Shown: piece after piece, positions 49,908-58,893 of the stretch
Position numbering within the stretch: position 1 is the first letter of the stretch
How the letters are laid out: every line of letters begins with the position of its first letter
From: Desulfospira sp963664655
GTDB taxonomy: Bacteria; Desulfobacterota; Desulfobacteria; Desulfobacterales; Desulfobacteraceae
Direction: 5' to 3'
Length of the DNA: 64,000 nucleotides
Assembly (NCBI GenBank): GCA_963664655.2
Contig: OY761554.1
Location: 2,604,001-2,668,000 of the forward strand
Program-made: the position numbers and the translations under genes
The notes under the pieces: model-generated
Database searches by the model: none
Seen by the model: the letters and a program-made list of their open reading frames with translations, nothing else
What the model was told of the DNA's origin: nothing

Positions 49908-51275
49908 ATGATGAAAAAGTCAGCCCTTAAATTGGTTTTCGCCGGAATCGCCGGCATGATGGTTTGTTTTTTTTCGGATGCCGGGACCGTCCCTGCCGTC
50001 GCCAATGCCGCTTCTTCCGGCAAAGTCTCCTGCCGGGTGGAAACGGACCGGTCTGTTTTTTATTCCGGGCAGTCCCAGACCGCGGTCCTCAAGGTCACCC
50101 TTGAAGCCCCGGCCCCCCCCATGGAACAGAACCGGCCCCGGGTCAACCTGTGCCTGGTCCTGGACCGGTCCGGCTCCATGAGCGGCGCCAAGATTGAAAA
50201 AACCAAATCCGCCGCCATTGAGGCGGTCCGGCGGCTGGGGTCCGGGGATATCTTTTCCCTGGTGGTCTATGATTCCAATGTTCAGACCCTGGTGCCCGCC
50301 GGAAATGTCCGGGATATCAACCAGATTGTCCGGACCATTGAACGGATTGAGTCCGGCGGCAATACGGCCCTGTTCGGCGGGGTCAGCCAGGGCGCGGCTG
50401 AGATCCGGAAACACCTGGAAGGCGGTTACGTTAACCGGATCATTCTCCTGTCCGACGGCCTGGCCAATGTGGGGCCGGGGCTTCCCGAAGACCTTGGCCG
50501 CCTGGGCGCCGCCTTGCTCAAGGAAGACATCAGTGTTTCCACCATCGGGGTGGGAACCGATTATAATGAGGACCTCATGGCACGGCTGGCCCAGAAAAGT
50601 GACGGCAATACCTATTTTGTCGAGTCGGAAACGGACCTGCCCCGGATTTTCACGGCTGAACTCGGGGATGTGTTAAACGTGGTGGCCAAACGGGTGGCGG
50701 TTGAGATCAACCTGGAAGACGGGGTCAAACCGGTTAAAATTATCGGCAGGGAAGGCCGGATCCGGGGCAACTCCATTGAGTTGTTCATGAACCAGCTTTA
50801 CGGCAGCCAGGAAAAATACGGGCTCATCGAGGTAACCCTGCCGGCCGCTGCTGAGGGCGCAACCCTTCAGGCGGCCAGGGCAACCGTCAGTTATGAAGAT
50901 CCGTTTACCCGGAAAAATGAAAGCGTTGAAGGCATTTCCCGAATATCCTTCAGCAAAGACCCGGGCAAGGTGGAAAAATCAGCCAATGTGGAGGTGGTCA
51001 GGGAATACCAGCTCAACCTCAATGCCCTGGCCCAGGAAAAAGCCATTGAACTGTCTGACAAGGGGAAGACCGAGGAAGCCGCCCAATACCTGAAACAATC
51101 CGTTGACCAGCTTAAAAAAATCGGCCGGAAGTACGAAGATAAAGAACTTCTCAAAGAGGCTGAGGCCTCGGAAGCCCAGGCCGATGCCATTGAAGCCGAG
51201 GGCATGAGCAAAACCAGCCGGAAGGCCTTGAGGACCAAGTCGTACCAGATGAAAAACCAGCAGCAGGCCCAATAG
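49908..51275 (+). CDS. Secreted VWA-domain protein
   Basis: A 455-residue protein with a signal peptide (LKLVFAGIAGMMVCFFSDAG region, cleavage probable after ANA). A von Willebrand A domain runs from about residue 78 to 255; its MIDAS motif DRSGSMS starts at D86, with the further ligands in GGNTALFGG and LLSDGLANVG. The C-terminal half has a beta domain, then a charged helical tail (TEEAAQYLKQSVDQLKKIG; EASEAQADAIEAEGMS). It probably mediates protein contacts at the cell surface or periplasm. No protease or ligand is indicated. AGGAG lies before the ATG pair; either ATG may be used. Confidence 0.88.
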   Translation: MMKKSALKLVFAGIAGMMVCFFSDAGTVPAVANAASSGKVSCRVETDRSVFYSGQSQTAVLKVTLEAPAPPMEQNRPRVNLCLVLDRSGSMSGAKIEKTKSAAIEAVRRLGSGDIFSLVVYDSNVQTLVPAGNVRDINQIVRTIERIESGGNTALFGGVSQGAAEIRKHLEGGYVNRIILLSDGLANVGPGLPEDLGRLGAALLKEDISVSTIGVGTDYNEDLMARLAQKSDGNTYFVESETDLPRIFTAELGDVLNVVAKRVAVEINLEDGVKPVKIIGREGRIRGNSIELFMNQLYGSQEKYGLIEVTLPAAAEGATLQAARATVSYEDPFTRKNESVEGISRISFSKDPGKVEKSANVEVVREYQLNLNALAQEKAIELSDKGKTEEAAQYLKQSVDQLKKIGRKYEDKELLKEAEASEAQADAIEAEGMSKTSRKALRTKSYQMKNQQQAQ

Positions 51276-51357
51276 CCCGAACCGGACAGGGCCCGGAATT
51301 CCAGGCCCTGTCCGGTTTAGTAATGCCATGGGCCAAAAGCCCGCAACACACCATGAA

Positions 51358-51392
51358 AGTAAACGGCTAACAGCTAAAGGCTAACCGCTAAA
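51358..51392. repeat. Heptamer array upstream of sensor kinase
   Basis: Five contiguous units: AGTAAAC, GGCTAAC, AGCTAAA, GGCTAAC, CGCTAAA. It ends six bases before the ATG of the kinase gene and so occupies the position of its ribosome-binding site; no separate Shine-Dalgarno sequence is visible. Confidence 0.75.
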
Positions 51393-51397
51393 CCACC

Positions 51398-53182
51398 ATG
51401 ACCCTAAAAAAAATTCATATCAGCCTCATGGGCAGCCGGCGGACCATCATCCTGTTCTGGGTGATGTTTTTGCTGCCGGCGGTTCTCCTGGCCGCCGGGG
51501 CCTTCAAGCTGCTGCTCCTGGAGCAGGACCGGATTGCCCAGAGGTCTGCCGATGCCCTGGCGGACCGGGCCATGGCCGCATGTGAAAGTTTTCATTTGAT
51601 CATTGAGGCCATTGAGGCCAACATGACCCGGTCCCTGACCGGCATTGACCCGGCCCGTCTTGAGCAGACCCTGACCCTCTGGGAAGGGCAGAACCCTCTG
51701 GTGCGCAACGTGTTTGTCTATCATCCCGGCAAAGGGCTTGGATACCCGGTGTCCGGCATGGCCGCGACTTCAGAGGAGCGGCAGTTTTCAGCACGGTATG
51801 CCCCGCTGTTTTCAGGAGATGTTCCCTTTGGGTTTAACAGCCGGGCGGATGAGGCCCGGTTAACCCGGGCCAGGACGGACTCAAAGGAAGAGAAAACCGC
51901 GGCCCGGTTTGAACAAAGTGATCAAACAGCGGACGCTTCAAAACAATCCCTGCTGGCCCTGTCAAAGGCCGTTGAAAATCAAAGGATAACGGAAGCCGGG
52001 GTTTCCCGGACCCTGCCGGAAAAGCCCTTGTCCGGGTGGATTCCCTGGTTCAGTGAAAACCGGCTTTATATTCTGGGGTGGGTACGCCTCCCGGAGCAGG
52101 GACCCGCCAGCGGACCCGCCAGCGAAACCATTTACGGGGTGGAGCTGGAATGGATGACCATTTTATCCCGGCTGATTGCAGATTTTCCCAAAGTTGACCA
52201 GGAGGGGGCGGCCCTGGTTCTCATGGACGGTTTCGGGAACCGGATACACCAGGCCGGCCCCCTGGAAGTTTCGCCTTCCCTGAATCCGGTCAGGGAAATC
52301 CCGGTCTCCCGGCTGGTTCCCCACTGGCATATGGCGGTTTTCCTTGACCCGGGAAAGGCCGGCTCCGGCCGGCAGTTTCTGGTTCTGTCCCTGACCCTGG
52401 TGGGGATTTTATTAATTGCCATCATCAGTGCCGGAATCCTGGTCACCCGGATGACCCTGGAAAAGATCAAAGATGCCCGGCAGAAAACCTCTTTCGTGTC
52501 CTCGGTTTCCCATGAGCTGAAAACCCCTTTGACCAGCATCCGCATGTATGCCGAGCTGCTGCTGTATAAACGGACAGCCAGTGAAGACAAACAGCACCAA
52601 TACCTGTCCGTGATTGTGGATGAAAGTTCCCGGCTGACCCGGCTGATCAATAATGTCCTGGATTTCAGCCGCCTGGAGCAGGGAAGAAAACACTATCAGT
52701 ACCAACGGGTCGATATGGCGGCATTTCTTAAAGAGTTCATATCGGTTCATGCCGTCAGGATTGAAAAGAGCGGCCTTGAGATTTTAACCCGGATCAGTGA
52801 CGGCCGGTACATGGTCAGCACGGATCGTGACGCCCTTGAACAGGTGATTTTGAACCTGGTGGACAATGCCCTTAAATATGCGGGCAATGGCCGGTTTATC
52901 AAATTCTGCCTTAAGAAAGATCAGAACCATATCCGGCTCATGGTGCAGGATGACGGCCCGGGCATTGAAAAGGCCCACCGGGAACGGATTTTTGAAAAAT
53001 TTTACAGGGCCGACAACTCATTAACAGCGGCCCGTCCCGGATCAGGCTTAGGACTGGGCATTGCCCGGCAGATCATGGCGGATCTTGGGGGAGATCTGTC
53101 CCTTTTACCGGAATCCGGGCATGGGGCCTCGTTTGTCATAAGGATAAAAGCCGATGAAACCGATTCATATTCTGGTGGCTGA
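51398..53182 (+). CDS. Membrane sensor histidine kinase
   Basis: A 594-residue two-TM kinase. TM1 is about residues 15-38 (ILFWVMFLLPAVLLAAGAF), followed by a ~290-residue extracytoplasmic domain of unrecognised type. TM2 is about 328-350 (FLVLSLTLVGILLIAIISAG). HisKA has H372 in SSVSHELKTPLTSIRMYAEL, N-box LNLVDNALKYAGNG, G1 DDGPGIEKAHRERIFEKFYR and G2 GSGLGLGIARQIM. It signals to the OmpR-type regulator encoded next, whose start overlaps by 29 bases. The heptamer array in front of the start codon may influence translation (inference). Confidence 0.92.
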   Translation: MTLKKIHISLMGSRRTIILFWVMFLLPAVLLAAGAFKLLLLEQDRIAQRSADALADRAMAACESFHLIIEAIEANMTRSLTGIDPARLEQTLTLWEGQNPLVRNVFVYHPGKGLGYPVSGMAATSEERQFSARYAPLFSGDVPFGFNSRADEARLTRARTDSKEEKTAARFEQSDQTADASKQSLLALSKAVENQRITEAGVSRTLPEKPLSGWIPWFSENRLYILGWVRLPEQGPASGPASETIYGVELEWMTILSRLIADFPKVDQEGAALVLMDGFGNRIHQAGPLEVSPSLNPVREIPVSRLVPHWHMAVFLDPGKAGSGRQFLVLSLTLVGILLIAIISAGILVTRMTLEKIKDARQKTSFVSSVSHELKTPLTSIRMYAELLLYKRTASEDKQHQYLSVIVDESSRLTRLINNVLDFSRLEQGRKHYQYQRVDMAAFLKEFISVHAVRIEKSGLEILTRISDGRYMVSTDRDALEQVILNLVDNALKYAGNGRFIKFCLKKDQNHIRLMVQDDGPGIEKAHRERIFEKFYRADNSLTAARPGSGLGLGIARQIMADLGGDLSLLPESGHGASFVIRIKADETDSYSGG

Positions 53183-53849
53183 AGATGATCCCCATATCCG
53201 GATGGGGCTTGTGGATACCCTGGAAAGCGAGAATTACCAGGTCACCCAGGCGCAAAATGGGCAACAGGCCATTGCGCTGTTTCAAAACCAGGCCTTTGAC
53301 CTGGTGATCCTGGATATCATGATGCCCGAAAAAAGCGGGTATGATGTCTGCCGGGAAATCCGGCGCAAGGACCGGCAAACCCCGGTGATCATGCTCACGG
53401 CCAAGGGAGAGGAAATCGACAAGGTGGTGGGCCTTCAGCTGGGGGCCGATGACTATGTCACCAAGCCTTTTGGGATTTATGAATTACTGGCCAGGATCAG
53501 TGCCGTGCTCCGCCGCTCCCGCCTGTCAGACCCGGAGGATCAGCCCGGCAGCGCCTTCATGTTCGGAGCGTTTGAGGTCAACCCCAAAACATTTAAGCTT
53601 TCAGGGGCCGGCAACAGCCAGGACCTGTCGGAACGGGAGGTGAACCTGCTCCGGCTGTTCCATGGCCACCCCGGCGAGGTCCTCAGCCGGGACGCCATTC
53701 TCAACGCGGTATGGGGGATCGAATACCTGGGCACCACCCGGACCCTGGACCAGCACATTGCCAAACTGCGCAAAAAACTAAAGACCAGTGCCCTGGCCCC
53801 GGACATGATCACCACGGTACATGGGGTAGGGTACCGGTATGAGGTATGA
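53154..53849 (+). CDS. OmpR-family response regulator
   Basis: A 231-residue regulator. The receiver domain (1-120) has D54 in VILDIMMPEKSG, the acidic pair in VAEDDPHIRMG, and K in YVTKPFGIYELLARI. The C-terminal winged helix (about 135-230) has LSEREVNLLRLFHGHPGEVL and TLDQHIAKLRKKLK with the terminal VHGVGYRYEV. It is phosphorylated by the overlapping histidine kinase and binds promoters as a dimer; targets are not known. The M24 peptidase gene follows after 12 bases. Confidence 0.94.
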   Translation: MKPIHILVAEDDPHIRMGLVDTLESENYQVTQAQNGQQAIALFQNQAFDLVILDIMMPEKSGYDVCREIRRKDRQTPVIMLTAKGEEIDKVVGLQLGADDYVTKPFGIYELLARISAVLRRSRLSDPEDQPGSAFMFGAFEVNPKTFKLSGAGNSQDLSEREVNLLRLFHGHPGEVLSRDAILNAVWGIEYLGTTRTLDQHIAKLRKKLKTSALAPDMITTVHGVGYRYEV

Positions 53850-53861
53850 AAGGAACCCGTT

Positions 53862-55064
53862 ATGAGCGATTATTACCGACAGATCATCCCAACCAGCGAG
53901 CTTGAAAACCGAATCAAGGCCTTTCAGGAGAAAATGGCGGCCCAGGGACTGGACGGGGCACTGATCCTCCAGAAACCCGATCTTTTTTACTATTCAGGCA
54001 CCACCCAGGCGGGCTGTCTTTATGTCCCGGCGGATCAAGCGCCCCTGTTCATGGTGTTTAAGGATTTTGACCGGGCCGTGGCCGAATCCGGGCTTGACCG
54101 GATGGTTCCCCTGAAAGGGCCTAAATGGATTCCGGATCTCCTCCGGGGCAGCAATTACAACATCCCCCAAAGGCTTGGCATGGAACTGGACATCCTTCCG
54201 GCAGACCAGTACCTGATGTACCTGAACATCTTTAAAACCTCTGAAATTGAGGATGTGTCGGGCCTGATCCGGCTCCAGCGGGCCGTGAAATCCGAATTTG
54301 AGATTGACTGTATCAAAAAGGCCTCGGCCCTGGCCGACGAGGTTTCCCGGAAAGCCGGCGAGTTTATCCGGGAAGGCATGCCTGAAATTGAACTGGCCGC
54401 CCTGGTGGAGGCCCATGCCCGAAAGCTGGGCCACCAGGGCCTGGTTCCCATGCGGATCTGGAACACGGATATTTTTTACGGCCATATCATGAGCGGCCCT
54501 TCTGCGGCGGTGCCCGGCTGCCTGGCATCCCCGACCTGCGGCCCCGGCCTTAACCCGTTTATCGGCCAGGGCTCGGGATTTTACCCCATCAGAGCCGGGG
54601 AGCCGATCCTGGTGGACTATGTGTTTGCCCTTAACGGATACTTAAGCGACCAGGCCCGGATTTTTTCCATAGGCCCCTTGCCCGAAGACCTGGTAAAGGC
54701 CCATGAAGACATGCTCGCCCTGCAGGGGGCGGCCATGAAGAAAGCCCTTCCCGGGTTGGCGGCCGGAGATCTGTATGAGTTCATGGTTCAGATGGCAGAT
54801 GACATGGGGTATGCCGATTATTTCATGGGCGGGGCAGAACCCCGGATCCGGTTCACCGGGCATGGGCTGGGCATAGAACTGGATGAGTTTCCGTTTATCG
54901 CCAAAGGCCAGACCCTTGCCCTGGAACCCGGCATGATCGTCGCCCTTGAACCCAAGGTGGTGATTCCCGGAAAAGGGGTGGTGGGCATTGAGAACACCTT
55001 TCTTTTGACCAAAACCGGGCTTCAATCCTTAACCCTTCTTCCGGATTATCTTAAGGTGATTTAA
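53862..55064 (+). CDS. M24-family metallopeptidase (Xaa-Pro aminopeptidase-like)
   Basis: A 400-residue cytosolic peptidase. The N-terminal creatinase-like domain (about 1-145) precedes the pita-bread catalytic domain. All five dinuclear-metal ligands are visible: D252 (ILVDYVFALNG), D263 (YLSDQARIF), H334 (RFTGHGLGIE), E363 (IVALEPKV) and E377 (VGIENTFLLT). Such enzymes cleave Xaa-Pro bonds or act on related substrates; the exact specificity is unclear. It is the third gene of the HK-RR-M24-muramidase operon, 12 bases after the regulator. Start M follows AGGAAC. Confidence 0.88.
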   Translation: MSDYYRQIIPTSELENRIKAFQEKMAAQGLDGALILQKPDLFYYSGTTQAGCLYVPADQAPLFMVFKDFDRAVAESGLDRMVPLKGPKWIPDLLRGSNYNIPQRLGMELDILPADQYLMYLNIFKTSEIEDVSGLIRLQRAVKSEFEIDCIKKASALADEVSRKAGEFIREGMPEIELAALVEAHARKLGHQGLVPMRIWNTDIFYGHIMSGPSAAVPGCLASPTCGPGLNPFIGQGSGFYPIRAGEPILVDYVFALNGYLSDQARIFSIGPLPEDLVKAHEDMLALQGAAMKKALPGLAAGDLYEFMVQMADDMGYADYFMGGAEPRIRFTGHGLGIELDEFPFIAKGQTLALEPGMIVALEPKVVIPGKGVVGIENTFLLTKTGLQSLTLLPDYLKVI

Positions 55065-55077
55065 AAGGGACAGTACA

Positions 55078-55935
55078 ATGAACTTTACAAGCAAAAAGGC
55101 GGACCGGCCCATCAGTGAGGAGGCCTTTGCCCGGGCCGCCGGAAACCTTGATTGCGATATCGCCGCGATAAAGGCCGTGGCCAGGGTGGAATCTTCAGGG
55201 GACGGTTTTCTGGCAGACGGCCGCCCCAAAATTCTCTTTGAGCGGCACAAATTTCAAAAGCTCACCCGGGGCCGGTACGATGACAGTGATCCGGATATCA
55301 GCGGGCCGCCGGGAAACTATCAGGGCGGGGCCAACGAATATATACGGCTTGAAAAGGCCATGGCACTTGACCCTGACGCCGCCCTCATGTCGGCTTCCTG
55401 GGGAAAGTTCCAGATTATGGGGTTTAACCACAAGGTCTGCGGCTTTACCGAAGTTGTGGGGTTTGTCAAGGCCATGGTGGAATCCGAGGACCGGCATCTT
55501 GAGGCCTTTGTCCGCTTTGTGGCAGGCAGCCGGATGGCCCGGTATCTAAGAGACCGGGACTGGGCCGGGTTCGCCAAACGGTACAACGGCCCCGGGTTCC
55601 GGAAACACAATTACCACCTTAAAATCGCAACAGCGTATGACCGGTATGCTGAAGCGCCGTTGCCCGGCTTACCGCAGACTGAACCCGCCCCTGAGATGCT
55701 GCCGGAATTTAAAGTTGAATCTGTCCGGGACCTTCAAACGGCACTGGCGGCCCTTGGGATGTCGCCCGGGGCCATTGACAACCGGATGGGCCCGAAAACA
55801 AAGTCGGCCATCCAGGCCTTCCAGCGTTTTGCCCGCCTGCCCGAGACCGGGGAATTTGAGGAGAACATTAAAGCGGCGGTTCAGGCCGCCTATTATATGC
55901 TCAAACGGTTTAATCCTCAGGACAACGACATGTAA
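55078..55935 (+). CDS. N-acetylmuramidase with C-terminal peptidoglycan-binding domain
   Basis: A 285-residue protein. Residues about 10-185 match the DUF3380/N-acetylmuramidase family of phage-like endolysins: IKAVARVESSGDGFL supplies the catalytic glutamate, and KILFERHKFQKLT, ASWGKFQIMGFNH and RYNGPGFRKHNYHLKIA follow. A PG_binding_1 repeat lies at about 212-275 (LQTALAALGMSPGAIDNRMG and TKSAIQAFQRFARLPETG). There is no signal peptide, so export would need a holin-like route, or the protein acts on lysis; it is possibly a domesticated phage gene. It is the last gene of the operon, 13 bases after the M24 peptidase. Confidence 0.85.
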   Translation: MNFTSKKADRPISEEAFARAAGNLDCDIAAIKAVARVESSGDGFLADGRPKILFERHKFQKLTRGRYDDSDPDISGPPGNYQGGANEYIRLEKAMALDPDAALMSASWGKFQIMGFNHKVCGFTEVVGFVKAMVESEDRHLEAFVRFVAGSRMARYLRDRDWAGFAKRYNGPGFRKHNYHLKIATAYDRYAEAPLPGLPQTEPAPEMLPEFKVESVRDLQTALAALGMSPGAIDNRMGPKTKSAIQAFQRFARLPETGEFEENIKAAVQAAYYMLKRFNPQDNDM

Positions 55936-56034
55936 CCGGCCTGCCGGTGATTTCTGCCTGAAACAGTCATGAACAATGCGGTTCTGAAAGGGTGAATCGG
56001 TTGATGCCGTATAGTGCCGGGGGGCACCTCATAA

Positions 56035-57336
56035 TTATTTTGTCAGGTGGTCTGCATACAGCTGAACCGGGTGGACAACCCTTACCGGGGCCTTGCTCCG
56101 GTACAGCATGTCTTTGATCTGGAGGATACAGGCAGGGCAGCCCGCAGCCACGGTCCGGCACCCGGTGTTCAGGATGTTCTGTTCTTTGATGGCACCGATT
56201 TTAGTGGATATCTCGCGGTAGAAAAGGCTGAAGCTTCCGCCCATGCCGCAGCATTTGTCCGGGTCTGCCATCTCTTTGACGGGGCGGCCTGAGGCAAGGA
56301 TCAGGGCTCTTGGCTGGGCCGTAATGCCCAGGGATTTGTTCAGGTGGCAGGGGTCGTGAACGGTCACGGCCGCCTGCTCTGCACCGGGGTGATCCAATAC
56401 CGCAACCTTAAGCACATCAATGAAAAACTGGCTGATATCCAATGTCTTGTCGGCAAGATCCGCTACATATTCCCGTTCACCGGAGCACCCGTCAAACAGG
56501 GCCGGCCATGATTTTTTAATGGTGGCCGTACAGGTGGCGCAGGCCGTAACCAGATAATCAAACCGGTGCTTCCGGAAAAGCCGGATATGGTGACGGACCA
56601 GGTGCCCAAAGGATTCCGGGTCTCCCGCAGAAAGGGCCGGGATACCGCAGCAGCCCTGAGGCTCAGGGATTATGAGGCTGACCTTATGGTGGGCCATGGC
56701 CTTGACCACGGCATGGCCGATGTCCGGCATGACCTTGTCAATGAGGCAGCCGGTGAAGAACAGGACCCTCGGCCCGGCATGGCGGCTTTCATTACAGACG
56801 GCGGTGCTATCACAACCGTGGAAAGGGGTTTTGGCCAGAAGCGGAACATGGCGGCCGGACAGCAGGGAGGGCCTGAACCGGCCACAAGCGGTTTCCGGGG
56901 CGGGCGGGTCCTGTTTTACCACCAGGCCCTGAACCTTTTCGGCCAGGCCCGCCACCTGGTTGAGCCGTTCCGGGTGGCAAAGCACCTGTCTTAACACCAG
57001 TTTTTTGGAGCCTGAAAGTCCGGAATATTCAGCAAGGATGGCCCGGGCACGGATAAAAATGTCCAGCACCTCTACGCCGGAAGGGCATCTGGCCGCGCAG
57101 GAACCGCACAGCAGGCATTTGTTGAGCCGGTCTGACACCCCTTGGGGATCATCGAACATTTTTGCCATCAGCCCCGACAGCAGGGCTAATTTCCCCCGGG
57201 CCACATCAGCCTCCCGTCCGGTCTGCTCAAACAGAGGGCAGACCGACTGACACATGCCGCACCGCATGCACCGGGAGAGCTGGTCTTCTAATTTTCTGAC
57301 CTGGGCGGCCAGGGAACTGATATTATTTTTTGGCAT
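56035..57336 (-). CDS. GlcF-like iron-sulfur subunit with two CCG domains
   Basis: A 433-residue protein. Two [4Fe-4S] motifs at the N-terminus (CMRCGMCQSVCPLFEQ; CLLCGSCAARCPSG) are followed by two CCG domains (PQGCCGIPALSAGDP; DKCCGMGGSFSLFYREI). This matches the GlcF/heterodisulfide-reductase-like electron-transfer subunit of glycolate or lactate oxidases. No flavin-containing GlcD/LldD partner is adjacent, so its redox partner is unknown; it could relay electrons from a 2-hydroxyacid dehydrogenase encoded elsewhere. It starts inside the last 14 bases of the upstream unknown gene. Confidence 0.85.
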   Translation of the reverse strand: MPKNNISSLAAQVRKLEDQLSRCMRCGMCQSVCPLFEQTGREADVARGKLALLSGLMAKMFDDPQGVSDRLNKCLLCGSCAARCPSGVEVLDIFIRARAILAEYSGLSGSKKLVLRQVLCHPERLNQVAGLAEKVQGLVVKQDPPAPETACGRFRPSLLSGRHVPLLAKTPFHGCDSTAVCNESRHAGPRVLFFTGCLIDKVMPDIGHAVVKAMAHHKVSLIIPEPQGCCGIPALSAGDPESFGHLVRHHIRLFRKHRFDYLVTACATCTATIKKSWPALFDGCSGEREYVADLADKTLDISQFFIDVLKVAVLDHPGAEQAAVTVHDPCHLNKSLGITAQPRALILASGRPVKEMADPDKCCGMGGSFSLFYREISTKIGAIKEQNILNTGCRTVAAGCPACILQIKDMLYRSKAPVRVVHPVQLYADHLTK

Positions 57337-58510
57337 TTAACTGCTCGGCACCGGCCGCGGCACTGGCTTCAAACTGCTGGATCAGGGCATTGATATTGGC
57401 CTTGAGCTTGTCCTCATACTCAGCCTGGCCGGCTTTGCCGATGTTGATCTGCCGCATTCTTTCTTTTTTTTCTTTTAAAATTTCCACGGCTGAAAGGGGA
57501 GGAACGCCCCTGAGGACCTTATCGTAGAATTCCGGGATAAATAATTCGTTTTCCCCATGGGTCCGGTCATAGAGGCTTTCATACTCCACACCAAAATAGG
57601 TGTTGCCGGCAGACAGGATGAACTGGATGGTTTGATCCAGGGTATTTTCAATGGGCAGGTATTTTACCTTGAGGACCTTGTTTCTGAAAAATCGTATTTT
57701 ATTGGTCAGCCGGGTCTCCTGATGAAATTTATGGAGATTTTCCAGTTTCTTTAAGTCTTCCAGAAGATCCTTGCATTCGAACAGATCCGCATCCCAGATG
57801 CCCTCCTTCAATCGGTTCAGCCGGTTGACGATTTTGACCAGATAGTTTTTTTTATACCCGATCAGGTATTGGTTGAACTTGGCCCGGACCGTATATTTGT
57901 TTTTCAGTTTGACGCCGACCTTGCGAAGGTTTTCAAAGGCCTCCCCGATTTCATCCAGCCGGCTGGTGTCAATGATGGCTTCCGCCTTTTCCATCAGGTG
58001 AATAAATCCCTTGATTTCGTTGTCTTCAAACATATTGATGATATCGGCCTTTTCCCTGAGCCGGCCAATAATGTTTTTGAGCTTTACGTTTAAAATTCCC
58101 GATGTCCGCATATGCCGGTCTTCCCGGATCTGGTCGGCTGCGGTTAAAAGGGCTTCGCACTGTTGTGTGATATAGGCCTTATCCCCGCTTTTGAGGGCAT
58201 CCTTGGCACTTTTTACAAAAAGGTCATTCAAAAGCCCTGCGGTTTCGTGAATATGGGGCACCTGTTTTAGGGGAAGATTGGATTTGATAATCTGCTGTTC
58301 AAGGTCGGACAGACAGGATAAAAGCGTGATGCAGGCGGTAATCTGATCCCCCTTGATGGGGCCGAGGGAAACCAGCTTTCCCATGGTTTCTGAAATCATC
58401 TGAAAGGTTTTCAGGTTGTGGCCGGAATCCCCCTTTTTAACAGAGGTCTTTGCAGAAGAGGTCAGTTTGGCTATTGCCCGGGTTATGGTATCCGATTTTT
58501 CCAAAGCCAT
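57323..58510 (-). CDS. Helical protein of unknown function, coupled to the GlcF-like gene
   Basis: A 395-residue, almost wholly helical and charged soluble protein with no signal peptide, transmembrane segment or recognised family. It has several coiled-coil-like stretches, for example KNIIGRLREKADIINMFED, KKYLVKIVNRLNRL-type segments and LEDLKKLENLHKFHQETR. The C-terminal part contains ILSAGNTYFGVEYESLY and ends in a low-complexity alanine-rich tail. The gene overlaps the GlcF-like gene by 14 bases, implying co-expression. It may be a scaffold or sensor for the redox subunit (inference). Confidence 0.7.
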   Translation of the reverse strand: MALEKSDTITRAIAKLTSSAKTSVKKGDSGHNLKTFQMISETMGKLVSLGPIKGDQITACITLLSCLSDLEQQIIKSNLPLKQVPHIHETAGLLNDLFVKSAKDALKSGDKAYITQQCEALLTAADQIREDRHMRTSGILNVKLKNIIGRLREKADIINMFEDNEIKGFIHLMEKAEAIIDTSRLDEIGEAFENLRKVGVKLKNKYTVRAKFNQYLIGYKKNYLVKIVNRLNRLKEGIWDADLFECKDLLEDLKKLENLHKFHQETRLTNKIRFFRNKVLKVKYLPIENTLDQTIQFILSAGNTYFGVEYESLYDRTHGENELFIPEFYDKVLRGVPPLSAVEILKEKKERMRQINIGKAGQAEYEDKLKANINALIQQFEASAAAGAEQLNAKK

Positions 58511-58893
58511 GCTTCCTGGTATCTGGTTTTCATCAATTAATCACAGCAAAACAATAAATTATATAACTAAAAATACCCATTATCAACCAGTATAAATTTA
58601 CCCGGCAGGGAAACCGTTTTTATTATTAGAACTTTTTCGGGGTCGGGATCGGCATCGGCATCGAAGAACGGGGTTATTTCGATCCCGGCCCGATAGTAAA
58701 AGTAAGGCCTAAGCGACAGACAAAGCCGATACTTTGTGTGTTTTTCTCCCCAATTCCATCTGGATTAACTTAAACTTGAGCTAATATTAAACTTGAGTTA
58801 GTCTTAAGCCCAAGTCGCCGCCGGGCTGGATCTGAGCTGGAAATGACGGGATTCTTATTTTCTAAATTGCTAATTGTGAAAGGGAATTTTTCA
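58511..58893. other. Divergent intergenic region
   Basis: 383 bases between the helical-protein gene and the repeat lipoprotein gene. Near 58638 the run GGGATCGGCATCGGCATCG has a 6-bp direct repeat. At 58769-58800 the 13-base unit TAAACTTGAG-TA occurs twice (TAAACTTGAGCTA, TAAACTTGAGTTA), followed by CTTAAGCCCAAG, which could be regulator half-sites. No gene is seen. Confidence 0.4.
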
